64,000 nt of DNA, taken from positions 1 to 64,000 of the forward strand of contig NZ_JAHYCA010000007.1 of NCBI RefSeq assembly GCF_019430905.1, read 5' to 3'. This document shows positions 40,574 through 50,360 of this stretch, piece after piece. The notes under the pieces are model-generated. The model worked only from the letters and a program-made list of their open reading frames with translations, was not told the origin of the DNA and ran no database searches. The stretch comes from Billgrantia antri (GTDB taxonomy: Bacteria; Pseudomonadota; Gammaproteobacteria; Pseudomonadales; Halomonadaceae). Position numbers and translations under genes: made by a program. How positions within the stretch are numbered: the first letter of the stretch is position 1; each line of letters begins with the position of its first letter.

Positions 40574-41698
40574 CTACTCCGTCGTGAAGTCTATCTGTGC
40601 CCGTGGCACTAGCTGCCCTGCTCCCGACACGCCTTGTTTCACGTGAAACATCGCAATCGGCGTACGGGATTTCCATGATCCCGCCAAGGCATCGTGTTCG
40701 ACACTGGTGATAAAAGCCTGACAGCGCATGGTTTCGAGAAGTCGGCAAAACACACGACGATGCTCGGCATCCAGCTCCGCAGGCAGGTCGTCGACCAAGT
40801 AGAGACAGCCATGCCCGGTCGTACGTTCCAACAATCTTCCTTGCGCCAACTTGAGCGCACTTACTACCAACTTCTGCTGGCCCCGCGACAATACTTCGAC
40901 GGCAGGGCGACGACCCAGCCGGATGCGCAGGTCGGCACGCTGCGGGCCGTTCTGGGTAAAGCCCATCTGCTGATCGGTCGCTCGCCCCTGCTCGAGCACT
41001 TCCCGTAACGAGCGCTGTTTGTCCCAGCCGCGAGAATAACGCAGGGTCAGGTCGGGGAGATCGATCAGGCTACCCAATGTCTCCTCGAAAACGGGGATGA
41101 AACTGGCTATCCATTCGCGGCGCAGTTCATCGACCCGCCCCCCCCAAGCAGCCAGCTCCTGCTCCCAGACGGCCAAGTTATTGGCATCCATTCTACCATG
41201 CCTGAGGAGTGCATTCCGATGCTTCAACGCACGCTTGGCGCGGCGCCAGGCATCATAAAAGTCGTGTTTCACGTGAAACACACCCCAGTCGAGGAACTCT
41301 CTCCGACCGGCCGGAGCTCCTTCGAGCAGACGAAAGGCGTCGGGGTTGACCAGCTGCAAGGGCAGCGCCTCGATCAATTTCGCCAGGCGTGAAACGCGTT
41401 CTCCTCCCATGCGCAGCTCCAGCTCGGCCGCATGCCGTGCGCGACGCACCCCGATGGGCACGGGCGGCTCGCCACCAAGGCGAGCGAAGAGAGTCATCTC
41501 CTCCTTGTCATGAGCGATGGCATGCCTGAGCTGGCGTGTGCGAAAGGAGCGACCCATGCCAAGAATGAACAATCCTTCGAGCAGGCTGGTCTTGCCGCTA
41601 CCGTTTCGACCGACGATGAGGTTGATGCCGGGACTCGGCGTGACGTCGAGCATTTCCAGGTTTCGCAGACCGGCAAAGGCGAGGCGGTCGATCAGCAT
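40574..41698 (-). CDS. recF: DNA replication and repair protein RecF
   Basis: 374-residue SMC-like ATPase. Walker A GRNGSGKTSLLEG at about residue 30, signature VEVLSRGQQKLVV near residue 280, and Walker B LYLVDDLPAELDAEHR near residue 305. It loads RecA with RecO and RecR at gapped DNA. Two perfect parS palindromes are inside the coding region: residues GVFHVKHD (about 145) and MFHVKQ (near the C-terminus, about 353). The reading frame is intact, so the protein tolerates both Phe-His-Val-Lys insertions. The start follows the family N-terminus MLIDRLAFAGLRN. Confidence 0.96.
   Translation of the reverse strand: MLIDRLAFAGLRNLEMLDVTPSPGINLIVGRNGSGKTSLLEGLFILGMGRSFRTRQLRHAIAHDKEEMTLFARLGGEPPVPIGVRRARHAAELELRMGGERVSRLAKLIEALPLQLVNPDAFRLLEGAPAGRREFLDWGVFHVKHDFYDAWRRAKRALKHRNALLRHGRMDANNLAVWEQELAAWGGRVDELRREWIASFIPVFEETLGSLIDLPDLTLRYSRGWDKQRSLREVLEQGRATDQQMGFTQNGPQRADLRIRLGRRPAVEVLSRGQQKLVVSALKLAQGRLLERTTGHGCLYLVDDLPAELDAEHRRVFCRLLETMRCQAFITSVEHDALAGSWKSRTPIAMFHVKQGVSGAGQLVPRAQIDFTTE
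40635..40650. promoter_or_regulatory. parS-like ParB binding site 4 (perfect, inside recF)
   Basis: TGTTTCACGTGAAACA, identical to the parS consensus. Located in the 3' part of recF and read as Met-Phe-His-Val-Lys-Gln. Confidence 0.9.
41265..41280. promoter_or_regulatory. parS-like ParB binding site 5 (perfect, inside recF)
   Basis: TGTTTCACGTGAAACA, identical to the parS consensus. Located mid-recF and read as Val-Phe-His-Val-Lys-His. Confidence 0.9.
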
Positions 41699-41725
41699 GA
41701 AGGGTCGCGCGCAGTTGGGCAGCAC

Positions 41726-41755
41726 CACCCGGACGAACCATGGCTCGTCCGGGTG
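41726..41755 (-). promoter_or_regulatory. Intercistronic hairpin dnaN-recF
   Basis: Perfect 11-bp stem CACCCGGACGA / TCGTCCGGGTG with an 8-base loop in the 84-base gap. No U-tract follows on the minus strand, so attenuation or mRNA processing between dnaN and recF is more likely than full termination. Confidence 0.6.
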
Positions 41756-41782
41756 CAGGGAGAGAGGGTCAGGATGGCTGCC

Positions 41783-42886
41783 TCACAGCCGCATCGGCAT
41801 GACGACATACAGCGCATCGCCACCGCCGGGCTCCTCCATCAAGGCGCTGCTATTCGAGTCAGCGAGTGTCATCTGCACCCTGTCTTCGCCAATAACATTA
41901 AGAACATCAATAAGATAGCCAACATTGAACCCGATCTCGAGGCCATCGCCCCCGTACTCGACGGCCACGTTCTCCTCGGCCTCCTCCTGTTCGGGGTTGT
42001 TGGCCATTACCTGCAGATTGCCCTCCCGCAGGTGCAGGCGAACGCCACGGTACTTTTCGTTGGAGAGAATCGAGGTACGCGATAGCACCTGCCGCAGCTC
42101 GGCACGTTCGGCGATGAAGACCTTGTCGCCGCCACGCGGCACCACGCGCTCGTAGTCGGGGAACTTGCCGTCGACCAGCTTCGAGGTGAAGGTGAAATCA
42201 CCGGTATGCGCACGCACGTGGCTGGCACTGAGCGTCAGCGTTACCGGCTCGTCGCTGTCATCGAGCAGCCGCACCAGCTCGAGCACGCCCTTGCGCGGCA
42301 CGATCAGCTTGCGGGCCGGCTCCACCTGGATTTCCGCCGGGCGCGAGCAGACGGCCAGTCGATGACCATCGGTCGCGACGGTACGCACCAGGTTGGAACG
42401 CAGCTCCAGCAGCATGCCATTCAGGTAGTAGCGCACGTCCTGTTGGGCCATGGCGAAGGACGTGGCATCGATGAGATGCTTCAGCGTACCACGTGGCAAA
42501 CTGAGCTCCACGTCACCGGCGCTGTCCTCGATATTGGGAAACTCGGCGACCGGTAGCGTCGACAGGGTGAAACGAGAGCGGCCGCTTCGCAGTACGGCAC
42601 GCCCATCTTCCAGGCTGAACTGCAGTTCGGCCTGATCGGGCAGTGACTTGCAGATGTCCATCAGTTTGCGGGCCGGTACGGTAACGGCACCTGCTACATC
42701 GACCTGCGACGCTGCCGTGCGTCCAATCAGTTCAACCTCGAGATCGGTGCCGGTCAGGGCCACCTGCTCCTGGTCGACTTGAATCAGTACGTTGGACAGT
42801 ACCGGCAGGGTCTGACGTCGCTCCACCACGCCTGCCACCAATGCCAGCGGCCGTAGCAGCGCTTCGCGGGTAATGGAAAATCTCAT
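41783..42886 (-). CDS. dnaN: DNA polymerase III sliding clamp (beta subunit)
   Basis: 367 residues, standard. Three tandem clamp domains of about 120 residues: MRFSITREALLRPLALVAGV at the start, DVRYYLNGMLLEL and VATDGHRLA in the second, and the hydrophobic C-terminus YVVMPMRL that forms the protein-binding pocket. It tethers Pol III to DNA. GGAG precedes the ATG. It follows dnaA by 63 bases. Confidence 0.98.
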   Translation of the reverse strand: MRFSITREALLRPLALVAGVVERRQTLPVLSNVLIQVDQEQVALTGTDLEVELIGRTAASQVDVAGAVTVPARKLMDICKSLPDQAELQFSLEDGRAVLRSGRSRFTLSTLPVAEFPNIEDSAGDVELSLPRGTLKHLIDATSFAMAQQDVRYYLNGMLLELRSNLVRTVATDGHRLAVCSRPAEIQVEPARKLIVPRKGVLELVRLLDDSDEPVTLTLSASHVRAHTGDFTFTSKLVDGKFPDYERVVPRGGDKVFIAERAELRQVLSRTSILSNEKYRGVRLHLREGNLQVMANNPEQEEAEENVAVEYGGDGLEIGFNVGYLIDVLNVIGEDRVQMTLADSNSSALMEEPGGGDALYVVMPMRL

Positions 42887-42949
42887 GTCGGCTCCACGTC
42901 TCGTCCTGTAGATGGGTGTCGGGCAATGCTGGGCGTTGAATGACTGCCG

Positions 42950-44422
42950 CTAGCTGGTCAACAAGCGCAGCAGGTTCTTGTAGTCCTCACGAATGTCGGC
43001 ACTCTCCTCCTGCAGCGCCTGAACCTTGCGACAGGCATGCAGTACCGTCGTGTGGTCACGCCCGCCGAAGGCGTCACCAATTTCCGGCAGGCTGTGATTG
43101 GTCAACTCCTTGGCCAGCGCCATGGCTACCTGACGCGGCCGTGCCACCGAGCGTGAGCGACGCTTGGAGAGCAGATCGGCCAGCTTGATCTTGTAATACT
43201 CGGCAACGGTACGCTGAATGTTATCCACTCCCACCTGCTTGTCCTGCAGCGCCAGCAGATCCTTCAGCGACTCGCGGATGAAGTCCTGGGTGATGGGCTT
43301 GCCCATGAAGTGGGAGTCGGCAATGACCTTCTTGAGCGCCCCCTCCAGCTCGCGTACGTTGGAGCGGATCTTCTGGGCAATGAAGAATGCGGCATCATGG
43401 GGCAGATCCACCTTGGCCTGGTCTGCCTTCTTCATCAGGATGGCGACCCGCGTCTCCAGCTCGGGAGGCTCGATGGCCACGGTCAACCCCCAGCCGAAGC
43501 GCGACTTGAGCCGCTCCTCGACGCCGCTGATCTCCTTTGGATAGCGATCCGAGGTGAGGATCATCTGCTGACCGCCTTCGAGCAAGGCATTGAACGTATG
43601 GAAGAACTCCTCCTGGGAGCGTTCCTTGCCGGCAAAGAACTGGATGTCATCGATCAGCAGCGCATCGACGCTGCGATAGAAACGCTTGAAGTCGTTGATC
43701 GCGTTGAGCTGTAGCGCCTTCACCATGTCGGCCACGAAGCGCTCGGAGTGCAGATAGACGACACGGGCGTTTTCGCGCCGGGCCGCCAAGGCGTTGCCCA
43801 CGGCGTGCATCAAGTGAGTCTTGCCGAGGCCCACGCCGCCGTAGAGGAACAGCGGGTTGTAGGCGCCACCGGGATTTTCCGACACCTGCCTCGACGCGGC
43901 GCGGGCAAGCTGGTTGGACTTGCCCTCAACGAAGGTTTCGAAGGTAAAGCCGGGATTGAGCCCACTGCTGTGCTTCAGGCTGCCCTCGACCTGCACTTCG
44001 CGATCGCCGCCGGAACGCCGCGCCGTAGCTCCCTCCTCGCGCATCTGGTCGATTTCGCGCTCGTCGCCGATATCACCTCGCGGCGGTACCTGCACGGCCG
44101 GGGCCAGGGGGGAATGGGGGCTGGCCGACACCGGCGTCCCCAGGTCGCGCGGCTGCGGCTTGACCGCCGCCGCCTTGCGGCTGCCGACTGTCAGCACTAC
44201 CCGCGGCGGCTTGGCAGGAGCCAGGTCCCTGAGCAGCTCATTGATGCGCTTGGCATACTTGTCACCAACCCAGTCGCGGACGAAGCGATTGGGCGCCAGC
44301 AGACGCAACTCGCTGGCTTCCCCCTCTTCGGCTTGAAGCGGGCGAATCCAGGTATTGAACTGCTGTGCGTTCAGCTCGTCCTGCAGGTAATCCAGACACT
44401 GTTGCCAGAGAGCAAGAGACAC
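42950..44422 (-). CDS. dnaA: Chromosomal replication initiator DnaA
   Basis: 490 residues: N-terminal domain I ([20 protein letters not shown]), a variable Pro/Arg-rich linker (about 85-150), the AAA+ domain with [20 protein letters not shown] and [13 protein letters not shown], and the C-terminal helix-turn-helix [15 protein letters not shown]. The start codon is GTG, as in E. coli, with TGAGG just upstream. Starts replication at oriC. Its promoter appears to be overlapped by a DnaA box, which would give autoregulation. Confidence 0.98.
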   Translation of the reverse strand: MSLALWQQCLDYLQDELNAQQFNTWIRPLQAEEGEASELRLLAPNRFVRDWVGDKYAKRINELLRDLAPAKPPRVVLTVGSRKAAAVKPQPRDLGTPVSASPHSPLAPAVQVPPRGDIGDEREIDQMREEGATARRSGGDREVQVEGSLKHSSGLNPGFTFETFVEGKSNQLARAASRQVSENPGGAYNPLFLYGGVGLGKTHLMHAVGNALAARRENARVVYLHSERFVADMVKALQLNAINDFKRFYRSVDALLIDDIQFFAGKERSQEEFFHTFNALLEGGQQMILTSDRYPKEISGVEERLKSRFGWGLTVAIEPPELETRVAILMKKADQAKVDLPHDAAFFIAQKIRSNVRELEGALKKVIADSHFMGKPITQDFIRESLKDLLALQDKQVGVDNIQRTVAEYYKIKLADLLSKRRSRSVARPRQVAMALAKELTNHSLPEIGDAFGGRDHTTVLHACRKVQALQEESADIREDYKNLLRLLTS

Positions 44423-44895
44423 TCGACCTCACCATACCCGTTGATGCATGACCGGACATTGTATCCTTCGCCCGGCGGGTTATCCACATGCGGTTCGTCA
44501 CCTGCCGTCCCTGTGGAAAACGCCGGCAAGAGAGACGCATCGCATCATGTCGCCAAATGGGGAGCCAAGTTCGGCAGAAAAGCATTTGCGAACGGTTTTT
44601 CCACACTCCTGGGCACTGCCTACCTAGTTGATTAGGCATCAAAGTTAGGACTTATCAACAGTGCCCGTCCCCAATATTGACCACAGCGTATGCCGAACCG
44701 ACATGGCGCCAGCACCCGCGATCTTGCCCCGCCTATCCACCGCGCCAGCCCCTCGGATCGAGCGGAACAATTGCGTCGGACAGCCGAAGTCTCTACAATT
44801 TCCGGTCTTGAACCGAATCTGCCCCTGGTTCCTGATGGGAGCCAGGGCATTCCTGTAAGACGTTCCGTCAATAAACCACGTGGGAATCGAGTGTT
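44423..44895. other. dnaA-rpmH intergenic region, probable oriC
   Basis: 473 bases without a protein gene, in the position of oriC in pseudomonads. DnaA-box-like 9-mers: TTATCCACA (44480-44488, perfect), TTTTCCACA on the minus strand (44512-44520), TTTTCCACA (44597-44605) and TTATCAACA (44652-44660). A relatively AT-rich stretch runs about 44618-44660. The right part contains the rpmH promoter/leader, with an imperfect hairpin CCCTGG..CCAGGG near 44823-44850. Origin function is inferred from gene order and boxes. Confidence 0.65.
44458..44486 (-). promoter_or_regulatory. Candidate dnaA promoter overlapped by a DnaA box
   Basis: On the minus strand: -35 TGGATA (44481-44486), 17 bases, then -10 TACAAT (44458-44463), about 30 bases before the GTG. 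The perfect DnaA box TTATCCACA (44480-44488) covers the -35. Confidence 0.6.
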
Positions 44896-45030
44896 ATGAA
44901 ACGTACCTTTCAACCCAGCGTTCTGAAGCGCAAGCGTGTCCACGGTTTCCGTGCGCGCATGGCCACCAAGAATGGTCGCGCCGTTCTGGCTCGCCGCCGC
45001 GCCAAGGGCCGCAAGCGTCTGAGCGCCTGA
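44896..45030 (+). CDS. rpmH: 50S ribosomal protein L34
   Basis: 44 residues, [20 protein letters not shown] onward, ending GRKRLSA. This is an almost invariant L34 sequence: very basic, normal length. Located at the rightward side of the putative origin and divergent from dnaA, with rnpA beginning within 15 bases of its stop. Missed by length-limited gene calling but certain. Confidence 0.98.
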   Translation: MKRTFQPSVLKRKRVHGFRARMATKNGRAVLARRRAKGRKRLSA

Positions 45031-45043
45031 TAGCGGATTGCGC

Positions 45044-45415
45044 GTGTCCGGTCATGGCTTCCCCAAGCAGCTGCGCTTGTTGACTGCCGGGGATTATCGA
45101 TACGTTTTCGATCACGCTTCATTCAAGGTACATGGCAAGGGGCTGATGGCCCTGGCGTGCCCCAATGGACTGGACCACCCCCGCCTTGGCCTGGTCATCA
45201 GCAAGAAGAACGTGCGCAAGGCTGTGGATCGCAATCGCCTCAAGCGGTTCGCTCGAGAATCCATTCGCCTGCAGCAGTGCTCGCTACCCGCCGTCGACAT
45301 TGTCCTGCTGGCTCGGCGTGGCGCGAACGAGCTGGACAGAGCAACGCTGCATCGCCAGTTCTACGGCATGTGGCGTCGCCTGGAGCGTGACGCCCGAAAG
45401 TCGATGGCCTCCTGA
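45044..45415 (+). CDS. rnpA: Ribonuclease P protein component
   Basis: About 123 residues. FPKQLRLLTAGDYRYVFDH at the N-terminus, then GLVISKKNVRKAVDRNRLKR containing the RNR motif that binds RNase P RNA. It supports tRNA 5' maturation. No ATG is available; GTG at 45044 or TTG at 45038 is the start, and GTG gives the more family-like product. Directly downstream of rpmH. Confidence 0.95.
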   Translation: MSGHGFPKQLRLLTAGDYRYVFDHASFKVHGKGLMALACPNGLDHPRLGLVISKKNVRKAVDRNRLKRFARESIRLQQCSLPAVDIVLLARRGANELDRATLHRQFYGMWRRLERDARKSMAS

Positions 45416-45440
45416 CCGGATACGGAGTCTTTCTCCGCCT

Positions 45441-45466
45441 CGATAGCCTGTCTCGTCAGGCTATCG
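45441..45466 (+). terminator. Hairpin between rnpA and yidC
   Basis: Perfect 10-bp stem CGATAGCCTG / CAGGCTATCG with a 6-base loop, 26 bases after the rnpA stop. Tail ACCTTTCCTA is only weakly T-rich. It occupies the short 117-base gap where yidD normally lies. Confidence 0.6.
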
Positions 45467-45532
45467 ACCTTTCCTACATGACAGCGGATTTCGTTCCAGC
45501 GGCATGTTCACTACCCACCGGGCAGAACCCTC

Positions 45533-47221
45533 ATGGACGTAAAACGACTCCTATTGCTGATCCCACTGGCCGTGCTCGCCTATTTGCTTGTCGTGCAGTG
45601 GAATCAGGATTATGGCCAGGTTGCTCCTGAGCCCGATGCTCCCGCGATCACCGCACCGGCAGCCGATGAACAGCAGCCAGCCAACGAGGATGGCCTGGCC
45701 GTGCCCGCCGCTCCTCAGGCGGAACGGCAGATGGCCGGCGACATGCCGACCGAGACCGAGCAGACGAGTGGCTCTCGCGATCTGATCGCCGTCGTGACCG
45801 ACGTGCTCGATGTCCGCATCGATCCCCAGGGAGGTGACATCGTTTACGCTGCCCTGCCCCAGCATCGCGCTGCGCTCGGCTCCGATCGCCCCTACGTGCT
45901 GCTCTCGGACAACGAGACGCGCAGCTACGTGGCTCGTTCAGGACTGCAGGTAGACGGCCATGGCGGCCGTATCGGCTTCACTGCGGAGAACACCAGCTAT
46001 CGTCTGACCGACGACGAGGGCAGCCTCGACGTGGATCTCCGCGGCGAAGTGAACGGTGTCGACGTGATCAAGCGCTTCACTTTCGAGCGCGGCAGCTACG
46101 CGGTGGACGTCAGCTATTACCTGGCCAACAACACCGAGGAGCCGGTCACGGCGCGCTTCATCGGCCAGCTCGCGCGGGACAATAGCCCCGATCCCTCGAG
46201 CGGCGTCTCGATGGGCATGAGCTCCTACCTCGGTGCCGCCTACTCGTCACCTGAGGATCGCTACCAGAAAGTCGATTTCGATGATGTCCAGGCGGGCAAT
46301 TTCAACAACCGTGACGTCCAGGGTGGCTGGGTGGCCATAATCCAGCACTATTTCGTCTCGGCCTGGGTCCCCTCACAGAATCAGCAGAACCTGCAATACG
46401 CCACCACGGATTCGCGCAACCGCAACGTCGCCGCGTTCGCCGGTCCGGTCACCACGGTTTCCGCCGACGGCGAGGCTCGCCTGGGCGCCACGCTCTACAT
46501 GGGCCCCAAGGTGCAGAGCTACCTCGAGGAAGTGGCGCCCAACCTGCGCCTGACCGTCGACTTCGGCTGGCTGTGGTTCATTGCCAATCCGCTGTTCTGG
46601 TTGCTCGATCATATCCAGGACATCATCGGCAACTGGGGCTGGTCCATCGTTTTCCTGACCGTCCTGGTCAAGCTGGCCATGTGGCCGCTCTCCGCCAAGG
46701 CGTACAAGTCCATGGCCCGCATGCGCAAGCTGGGGCCCGAGATGCAGCGGCTCAAGGAACAATACGGCGACGATCGCCAGAAGATGTCCCAGGAAATGAT
46801 GAAGTTCTACCAGAAGGAGAAGATCAATCCTCTGGGCGGCTGTCTGCCGATACTGGTGCAGATGCCGGTCTTCATCGCCCTCTACTGGATGCTGCTGGAA
46901 TCGGTCGAGCTGCGCCACGCGCCCTTCATGTTCTGGATCCAGGACCTGTCGATGAAGGACCCGTACTTCATCCTGCCGATCCTGATGGGCGCCTCGATGT
47001 TCGTGCAGCAAATGCTCAACCCGACGCCGCCCGACCCCATGCAGGCGAAGATCATGAAGATGCTGCCGATCGTCTTCACCTTCTTCTTCCTGTGGTTCCC
47101 GGCCGGCCTGGTCATCTACTGGGTGGTCAACAACGTCATCTCGATCGCCCAGCAGTACGTGATCACGCGCAAGATCGAGAACGACCCCAGTGTGGGCAAG
47201 GCAGCCAAGAGCAAGCGCTGA
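45533..47221 (+). CDS. yidC: Membrane protein insertase YidC
   Basis: 562 residues, Gram-negative type. N-terminal membrane anchor ([18 protein letters not shown]), a Glu/Pro/Ala-rich linker, a periplasmic beta domain (about 80-340), then five core helices from about 345, with [20 protein letters not shown] and [19 protein letters not shown]. It inserts and folds inner-membrane proteins alone or with SecYEG. It is followed by a hairpin terminator before mnmE. Confidence 0.98.
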   Translation: MDVKRLLLLIPLAVLAYLLVVQWNQDYGQVAPEPDAPAITAPAADEQQPANEDGLAVPAAPQAERQMAGDMPTETEQTSGSRDLIAVVTDVLDVRIDPQGGDIVYAALPQHRAALGSDRPYVLLSDNETRSYVARSGLQVDGHGGRIGFTAENTSYRLTDDEGSLDVDLRGEVNGVDVIKRFTFERGSYAVDVSYYLANNTEEPVTARFIGQLARDNSPDPSSGVSMGMSSYLGAAYSSPEDRYQKVDFDDVQAGNFNNRDVQGGWVAIIQHYFVSAWVPSQNQQNLQYATTDSRNRNVAAFAGPVTTVSADGEARLGATLYMGPKVQSYLEEVAPNLRLTVDFGWLWFIANPLFWLLDHIQDIIGNWGWSIVFLTVLVKLAMWPLSAKAYKSMARMRKLGPEMQRLKEQYGDDRQKMSQEMMKFYQKEKINPLGGCLPILVQMPVFIALYWMLLESVELRHAPFMFWIQDLSMKDPYFILPILMGASMFVQQMLNPTPPDPMQAKIMKMLPIVFTFFFLWFPAGLVIYWVVNNVISIAQQYVITRKIENDPSVGKAAKSKR

Positions 47222-47240
47222 GCGCACCCCGGCAACATCC

Positions 47241-47266
47241 CGGACCCCCGCCCTCGCGGGGGTCTG
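47241..47266 (+). terminator. Hairpin between yidC and mnmE
   Basis: GACCCCCGC / GCGGGGGTC stem with loop CCTC, extendable by G-T and C-G pairs. Tail GGCGTTTCAG is weakly T-rich. 20 bases after the yidC stop. Confidence 0.65.
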
Positions 47267-47327
47267 GCGTTTCAGAGCCCGCAACGGGACAATGCGGCAC
47301 GTGCCTCACCATCAACAGGGCCAACCC

Positions 47328-48698
47328 ATGTCGGATCCGCTCTATCACCCGGACACCATCGCCGCCTTGGCCACCCCGCCGGGGCGCGGCGGGGTGGGCA
47401 TCATCCGCGTCTCGGGGCCGCAGTGCACGACGATCGCCGAGGCCATGGTGGGCCACTGCCCCGAGCCCCGTCGCGCCCATTACGGCCCCTTTCACGGCGA
47501 CCGCACAGTCATCGACGAAGGCATAGCCCTCTTTTTTTCCGGCCCTCACTCTTTCACCGGCGAGGACGTGCTGGAACTGCAGGGGCACGGCGGGCCGGTG
47601 ATCATGGACCTGCTCTTGGAGCGCTGCGTACAGCTCGGTGCCCGCCTGGCAAGGCCCGGTGAGTTTTCCGAACGCGCCTTCCTCAACGACAAGCTGGACC
47701 TGGCCCAGGCCGAGGCCATCGCCGATCTGATCGAGGCCAGCTCGAGAACGGCGGCGGAGAACGCCCTACGCTCACTGCAGGGCGAGTTCTCACGCCGCGT
47801 GGAGGCACTCGTGCAGCGGCTGATCGAATTGCGCATGTACGTGGAAGCGGCGATCGATTTCCCCGAGGAGGAGATCGACTTTCTCGCCGACGGCCGGGTG
47901 GCCGAGATGCTCGGCGTCGTTCAGGCCGAACTCGCCGAGGTGCGTGCCGCCGCCGGCCAGGGGGCACTGATGCGTGAAGGCATGAGCGTGGTGATCGCCG
48001 GGCGCCCCAACGCCGGCAAGTCGAGCCTGCTCAACGCCCTCACCGAGCAGGAGACAGCCATCGTCACGGAAATCGCCGGTACCACCCGCGACGTACTGCG
48101 CGAACATATTCACCTGGACGGCATGCCGCTGCACGTAATCGACACGGCGGGGCTGCGTGACACACCGGATGCAGTCGAGCGGATCGGCGTGGCTCGCGCC
48201 TGGGCCGAGATCGAGAAGGCCGATCGCGTGTTGCTGCTGGTGGACGCCGCCACCACCGACGCCACCGACCCCATGGCGATCTGGCCCGAGTTCGTTGCGC
48301 GTCTGCCCGACCCAGAGCGCCTGACCCTGGTGCGCAACAAGATCGATGCCAGTCGCGAGGCCCCGACAGCCGAGCTGTCCACCTCTCCACCGGTGATTCG
48401 CCTCTCGGCGCGAACCGGCGAGGGTATCGGCAACCTGAAAGAGCACCTCAAGGCAGTGATGGGGTACGCCACGACCACCGAGGGGCGCTTCTCGGCCCGC
48501 CGCCGCCATCTGGAGGCCCTCGACCGGGCACAGCAGGCCCTCGAGAGCGGTGAGGCACAGCTATCCGGCTACGGCGCCGGCGAGCTGCTGGCCGAGGATC
48601 TGCGCGACGCCCAGCAGGCGCTGGGCGAGATCACCGGCGAGTTCAGCGCCGACGATCTCTTGGGCGAAATCTTCGGCAGCTTCTGTATCGGCAAGTAG
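47328..48698 (+). CDS. mnmE: tRNA modification GTPase MnmE
   Basis: 456 residues. N-terminal folate-binding domain ([21 protein letters not shown]), helical domain, and an inserted G domain with [30 protein letters not shown] and NKID. The C-terminal catalytic motif is FCIGK. With MnmG it forms cmnm5U34 in tRNA. The start was chosen at [10 protein letters not shown] with AGGG upstream; an ORF extension overlaps the yidC terminator. Unusually, mnmG does not follow. Confidence 0.97.
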   Translation: MSDPLYHPDTIAALATPPGRGGVGIIRVSGPQCTTIAEAMVGHCPEPRRAHYGPFHGDRTVIDEGIALFFSGPHSFTGEDVLELQGHGGPVIMDLLLERCVQLGARLARPGEFSERAFLNDKLDLAQAEAIADLIEASSRTAAENALRSLQGEFSRRVEALVQRLIELRMYVEAAIDFPEEEIDFLADGRVAEMLGVVQAELAEVRAAAGQGALMREGMSVVIAGRPNAGKSSLLNALTEQETAIVTEIAGTTRDVLREHIHLDGMPLHVIDTAGLRDTPDAVERIGVARAWAEIEKADRVLLLVDAATTDATDPMAIWPEFVARLPDPERLTLVRNKIDASREAPTAELSTSPPVIRLSARTGEGIGNLKEHLKAVMGYATTTEGRFSARRRHLEALDRAQQALESGEAQLSGYGAGELLAEDLRDAQQALGEITGEFSADDLLGEIFGSFCIGK

Positions 48699-48707
48699 CC
48701 GGCGGCG

Positions 48708-49553
48708 CTACTCCTCCACCCACCAGTCGGCCGTGTAGCGGCTAGTCGCGCCCAGCAGTGGTACGACCCGAGCCATGGCCGCGGCGAGACGCTCGTCCAC
48801 CCCCCAAGGCGGATTGACTACCAGCATACCGCTACCGTACATGCCGCGCTCCTCGCCCGGCTCATGAAGGGTCAGCTCGCTGCGCCAGATCTTGCGCAGC
48901 CCGCCGTCACGCAGGTGTTCGAGCAGCTCGCGGTGGCGCGCCGCAGGCAGCAACGGGTACCACACCAGCACCACGGCGTGACGCACCTTGCGCATCGCTG
49001 CCAGCAGTGTCTCGGCGACTTCACCATACTCCGCCTTGCGCTCGTAGCTGGGGTCGATCAGCACGCACAGCCGCGGCGTGGCGGCGGGCAGTCCGGCGAG
49101 CAGCCCGGTCAGGCCGTCGGCATGCGACCGCCTGACGTTGACGGGAAGCCGCTGCAGGGTCAGATGCTCGTGTTCTCCCGGATGGAGCTCGAACAGCTGC
49201 AGCCGATCGTCCTTGCGCAGCCGTTGACCGAGCCACCAGGGCGAACCGGGATAGCGCTCGAGCCGGCTTGAATCGGGCTGCACGCGGGCGATGGCCTCGA
49301 GCCAGCTCGCCAGCAGCGGCTCGTCAGCCAGACGCCCCCGCTCCTGCCACAGCGGCAACACACCATGTCGATACTCGCCGAGGCGCTGAGTCTCGGGCGC
49401 ATCCAGCGGATAGACGCCGCGTCCAGCATGGGTATCGAGGAAGGTGATCGGCGAGGCCTTGCGCAGCAAGTGATCGACGACGGCGTACAAGACGAGATGC
49501 TTGTGAACGTCGGCGAAATTGCCAGCATGATAGGCGTGCTGATAGGAGAGCAT
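48708..49553 (-). CDS. rlmJ: 23S rRNA (adenine(2030)-N(6))-methyltransferase
   Basis: 281 residues. The N-terminus MLSYQHAYHAGNFADVHKH and the catalytic motif VLIDPSYERKAEY (DPPY-like) define RlmJ (YhiR). SAM-binding segment FLDTHAGRGVY near residue 38. It methylates A2030 of 23S rRNA. The ATG at 49553 is preferred (GAGG nine bases upstream) over one five codons earlier. Convergent with mnmE. Confidence 0.95.
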   Translation of the reverse strand: MLSYQHAYHAGNFADVHKHLVLYAVVDHLLRKASPITFLDTHAGRGVYPLDAPETQRLGEYRHGVLPLWQERGRLADEPLLASWLEAIARVQPDSSRLERYPGSPWWLGQRLRKDDRLQLFELHPGEHEHLTLQRLPVNVRRSHADGLTGLLAGLPAATPRLCVLIDPSYERKAEYGEVAETLLAAMRKVRHAVVLVWYPLLPAARHRELLEHLRDGGLRKIWRSELTLHEPGEERGMYGSGMLVVNPPWGVDERLAAAMARVVPLLGATSRYTADWWVEE

Positions 49554-49590
49554 GAACGGTAACCTCACGCGCCGTCAGGGGCACAGACAA

Positions 49591-49625
49591 GCGGGCCCGC
49601 CACTCATCCACAGTGGCGGGCCCGC
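49591..49625 (-). terminator. Terminator downstream of the OmpA-like lipoprotein gene
   Basis: Perfect 14-bp stem GCGGGCCCGCCACT / AGTGGCGGGCCCGC with a 7-base loop, 23 bases after the stop on the minus strand. Tail TTGTCTG is only partly T-rich. Confidence 0.72.
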
Positions 49626-49648
49626 AAGGCAACGCCTGCGTTTGGCGC

Positions 49649-50332
49649 TTACTGCTGCTGGAATTGTGACTCGATCGGCGTCAGCGTGATCTCGACGCGA
49701 CGGTTCTGGGCTCGGCCTTCCTCGGTATCGTTGCTTGCTACCGGCTGGCTCTCGCCGTAACCGGTCATGGAGAGTCGGTTGCGTGCCACGCCCGACTGTG
49801 CCAAGTACTCGCCGACGGCCTGGGCACGGCGCTCAGAGAGGCGTTGGTTATAGGCGTCGTCGCCCGTGCTGTCGGTATGCCCGGCGATGTTGACGCGGGT
49901 ATCGGTATATTGGGTCAGCACGTTGGCCACGTCATTGAGCGCATTGCGCGCCTGTACGGTAAGATCGCTGGAGTCGAAGCCGAACGTCACGCTGCTGGGC
50001 ATATTGAGCACGATATCATCGCCGCGGCGCTCGACGCCGACGCCGGTGCCCTGCATGCTTTCGCGCAGCTGTTGCTCCTGGCGATCCATGTAGGCACCGA
50101 TACCGGCACCCGCCGCCGCACCCACGGCGGCCCCGATCAGCGCGCGATCGCGTCGGCTGGTGCTGCCGTCGCCCGAGAGAGCACCGGCGGCGGCACCAAC
50201 CGCTGCCCCTATCCCGGCTCCCGATAGGGTCTTGTTGCGCTGGGTCTGCCCCGAATAAGGATCGGTGGTGGCACAACCGGCAAGCAGCAAGGCAGCCGCA
50301 AGAGGGGCAACGAATCGGGTAGCTTTGAGCAT
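49649..50332 (-). CDS. OmpA-family peptidoglycan-binding lipoprotein (YiaD-like)
   Basis: 227 residues. Lipoprotein signal with lipobox LLAGC (Cys about 20). Two Gly/Ala zipper stretches follow (GAGIGAAVGAAAGAL and GAAVGAAAGAGIGAYM). The OmpA C-terminal domain has the murein-binding Asp/Arg positions in NIAGHTDSTGDDAYNQRLSE. Probably anchored in the outer membrane and linking it to the wall. ATG at 50332 with GGAG upstream is preferred over a TTG two codons earlier. Confidence 0.92.
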   Translation of the reverse strand: MLKATRFVAPLAAALLLAGCATTDPYSGQTQRNKTLSGAGIGAAVGAAAGALSGDGSTSRRDRALIGAAVGAAAGAGIGAYMDRQEQQLRESMQGTGVGVERRGDDIVLNMPSSVTFGFDSSDLTVQARNALNDVANVLTQYTDTRVNIAGHTDSTGDDAYNQRLSERRAQAVGEYLAQSGVARNRLSMTGYGESQPVASNDTEEGRAQNRRVEITLTPIESQFQQQ

Positions 50333-50360
50333 GAGCAATCTCCAGATCAGGGTAACGAGA

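Noticed and set aside
42485..42500. CGTACCACGTGGCAAA in dnaN as a sixth parS site
   Set aside because: Only 12 of 16 positions match the closest parS variant and the outer palindrome is broken.
44872..44888. CACGTG upstream of rpmH as a parS site
   Set aside because: Only the central hexamer matches; flanks do not form the GTTT/AAAC arms.
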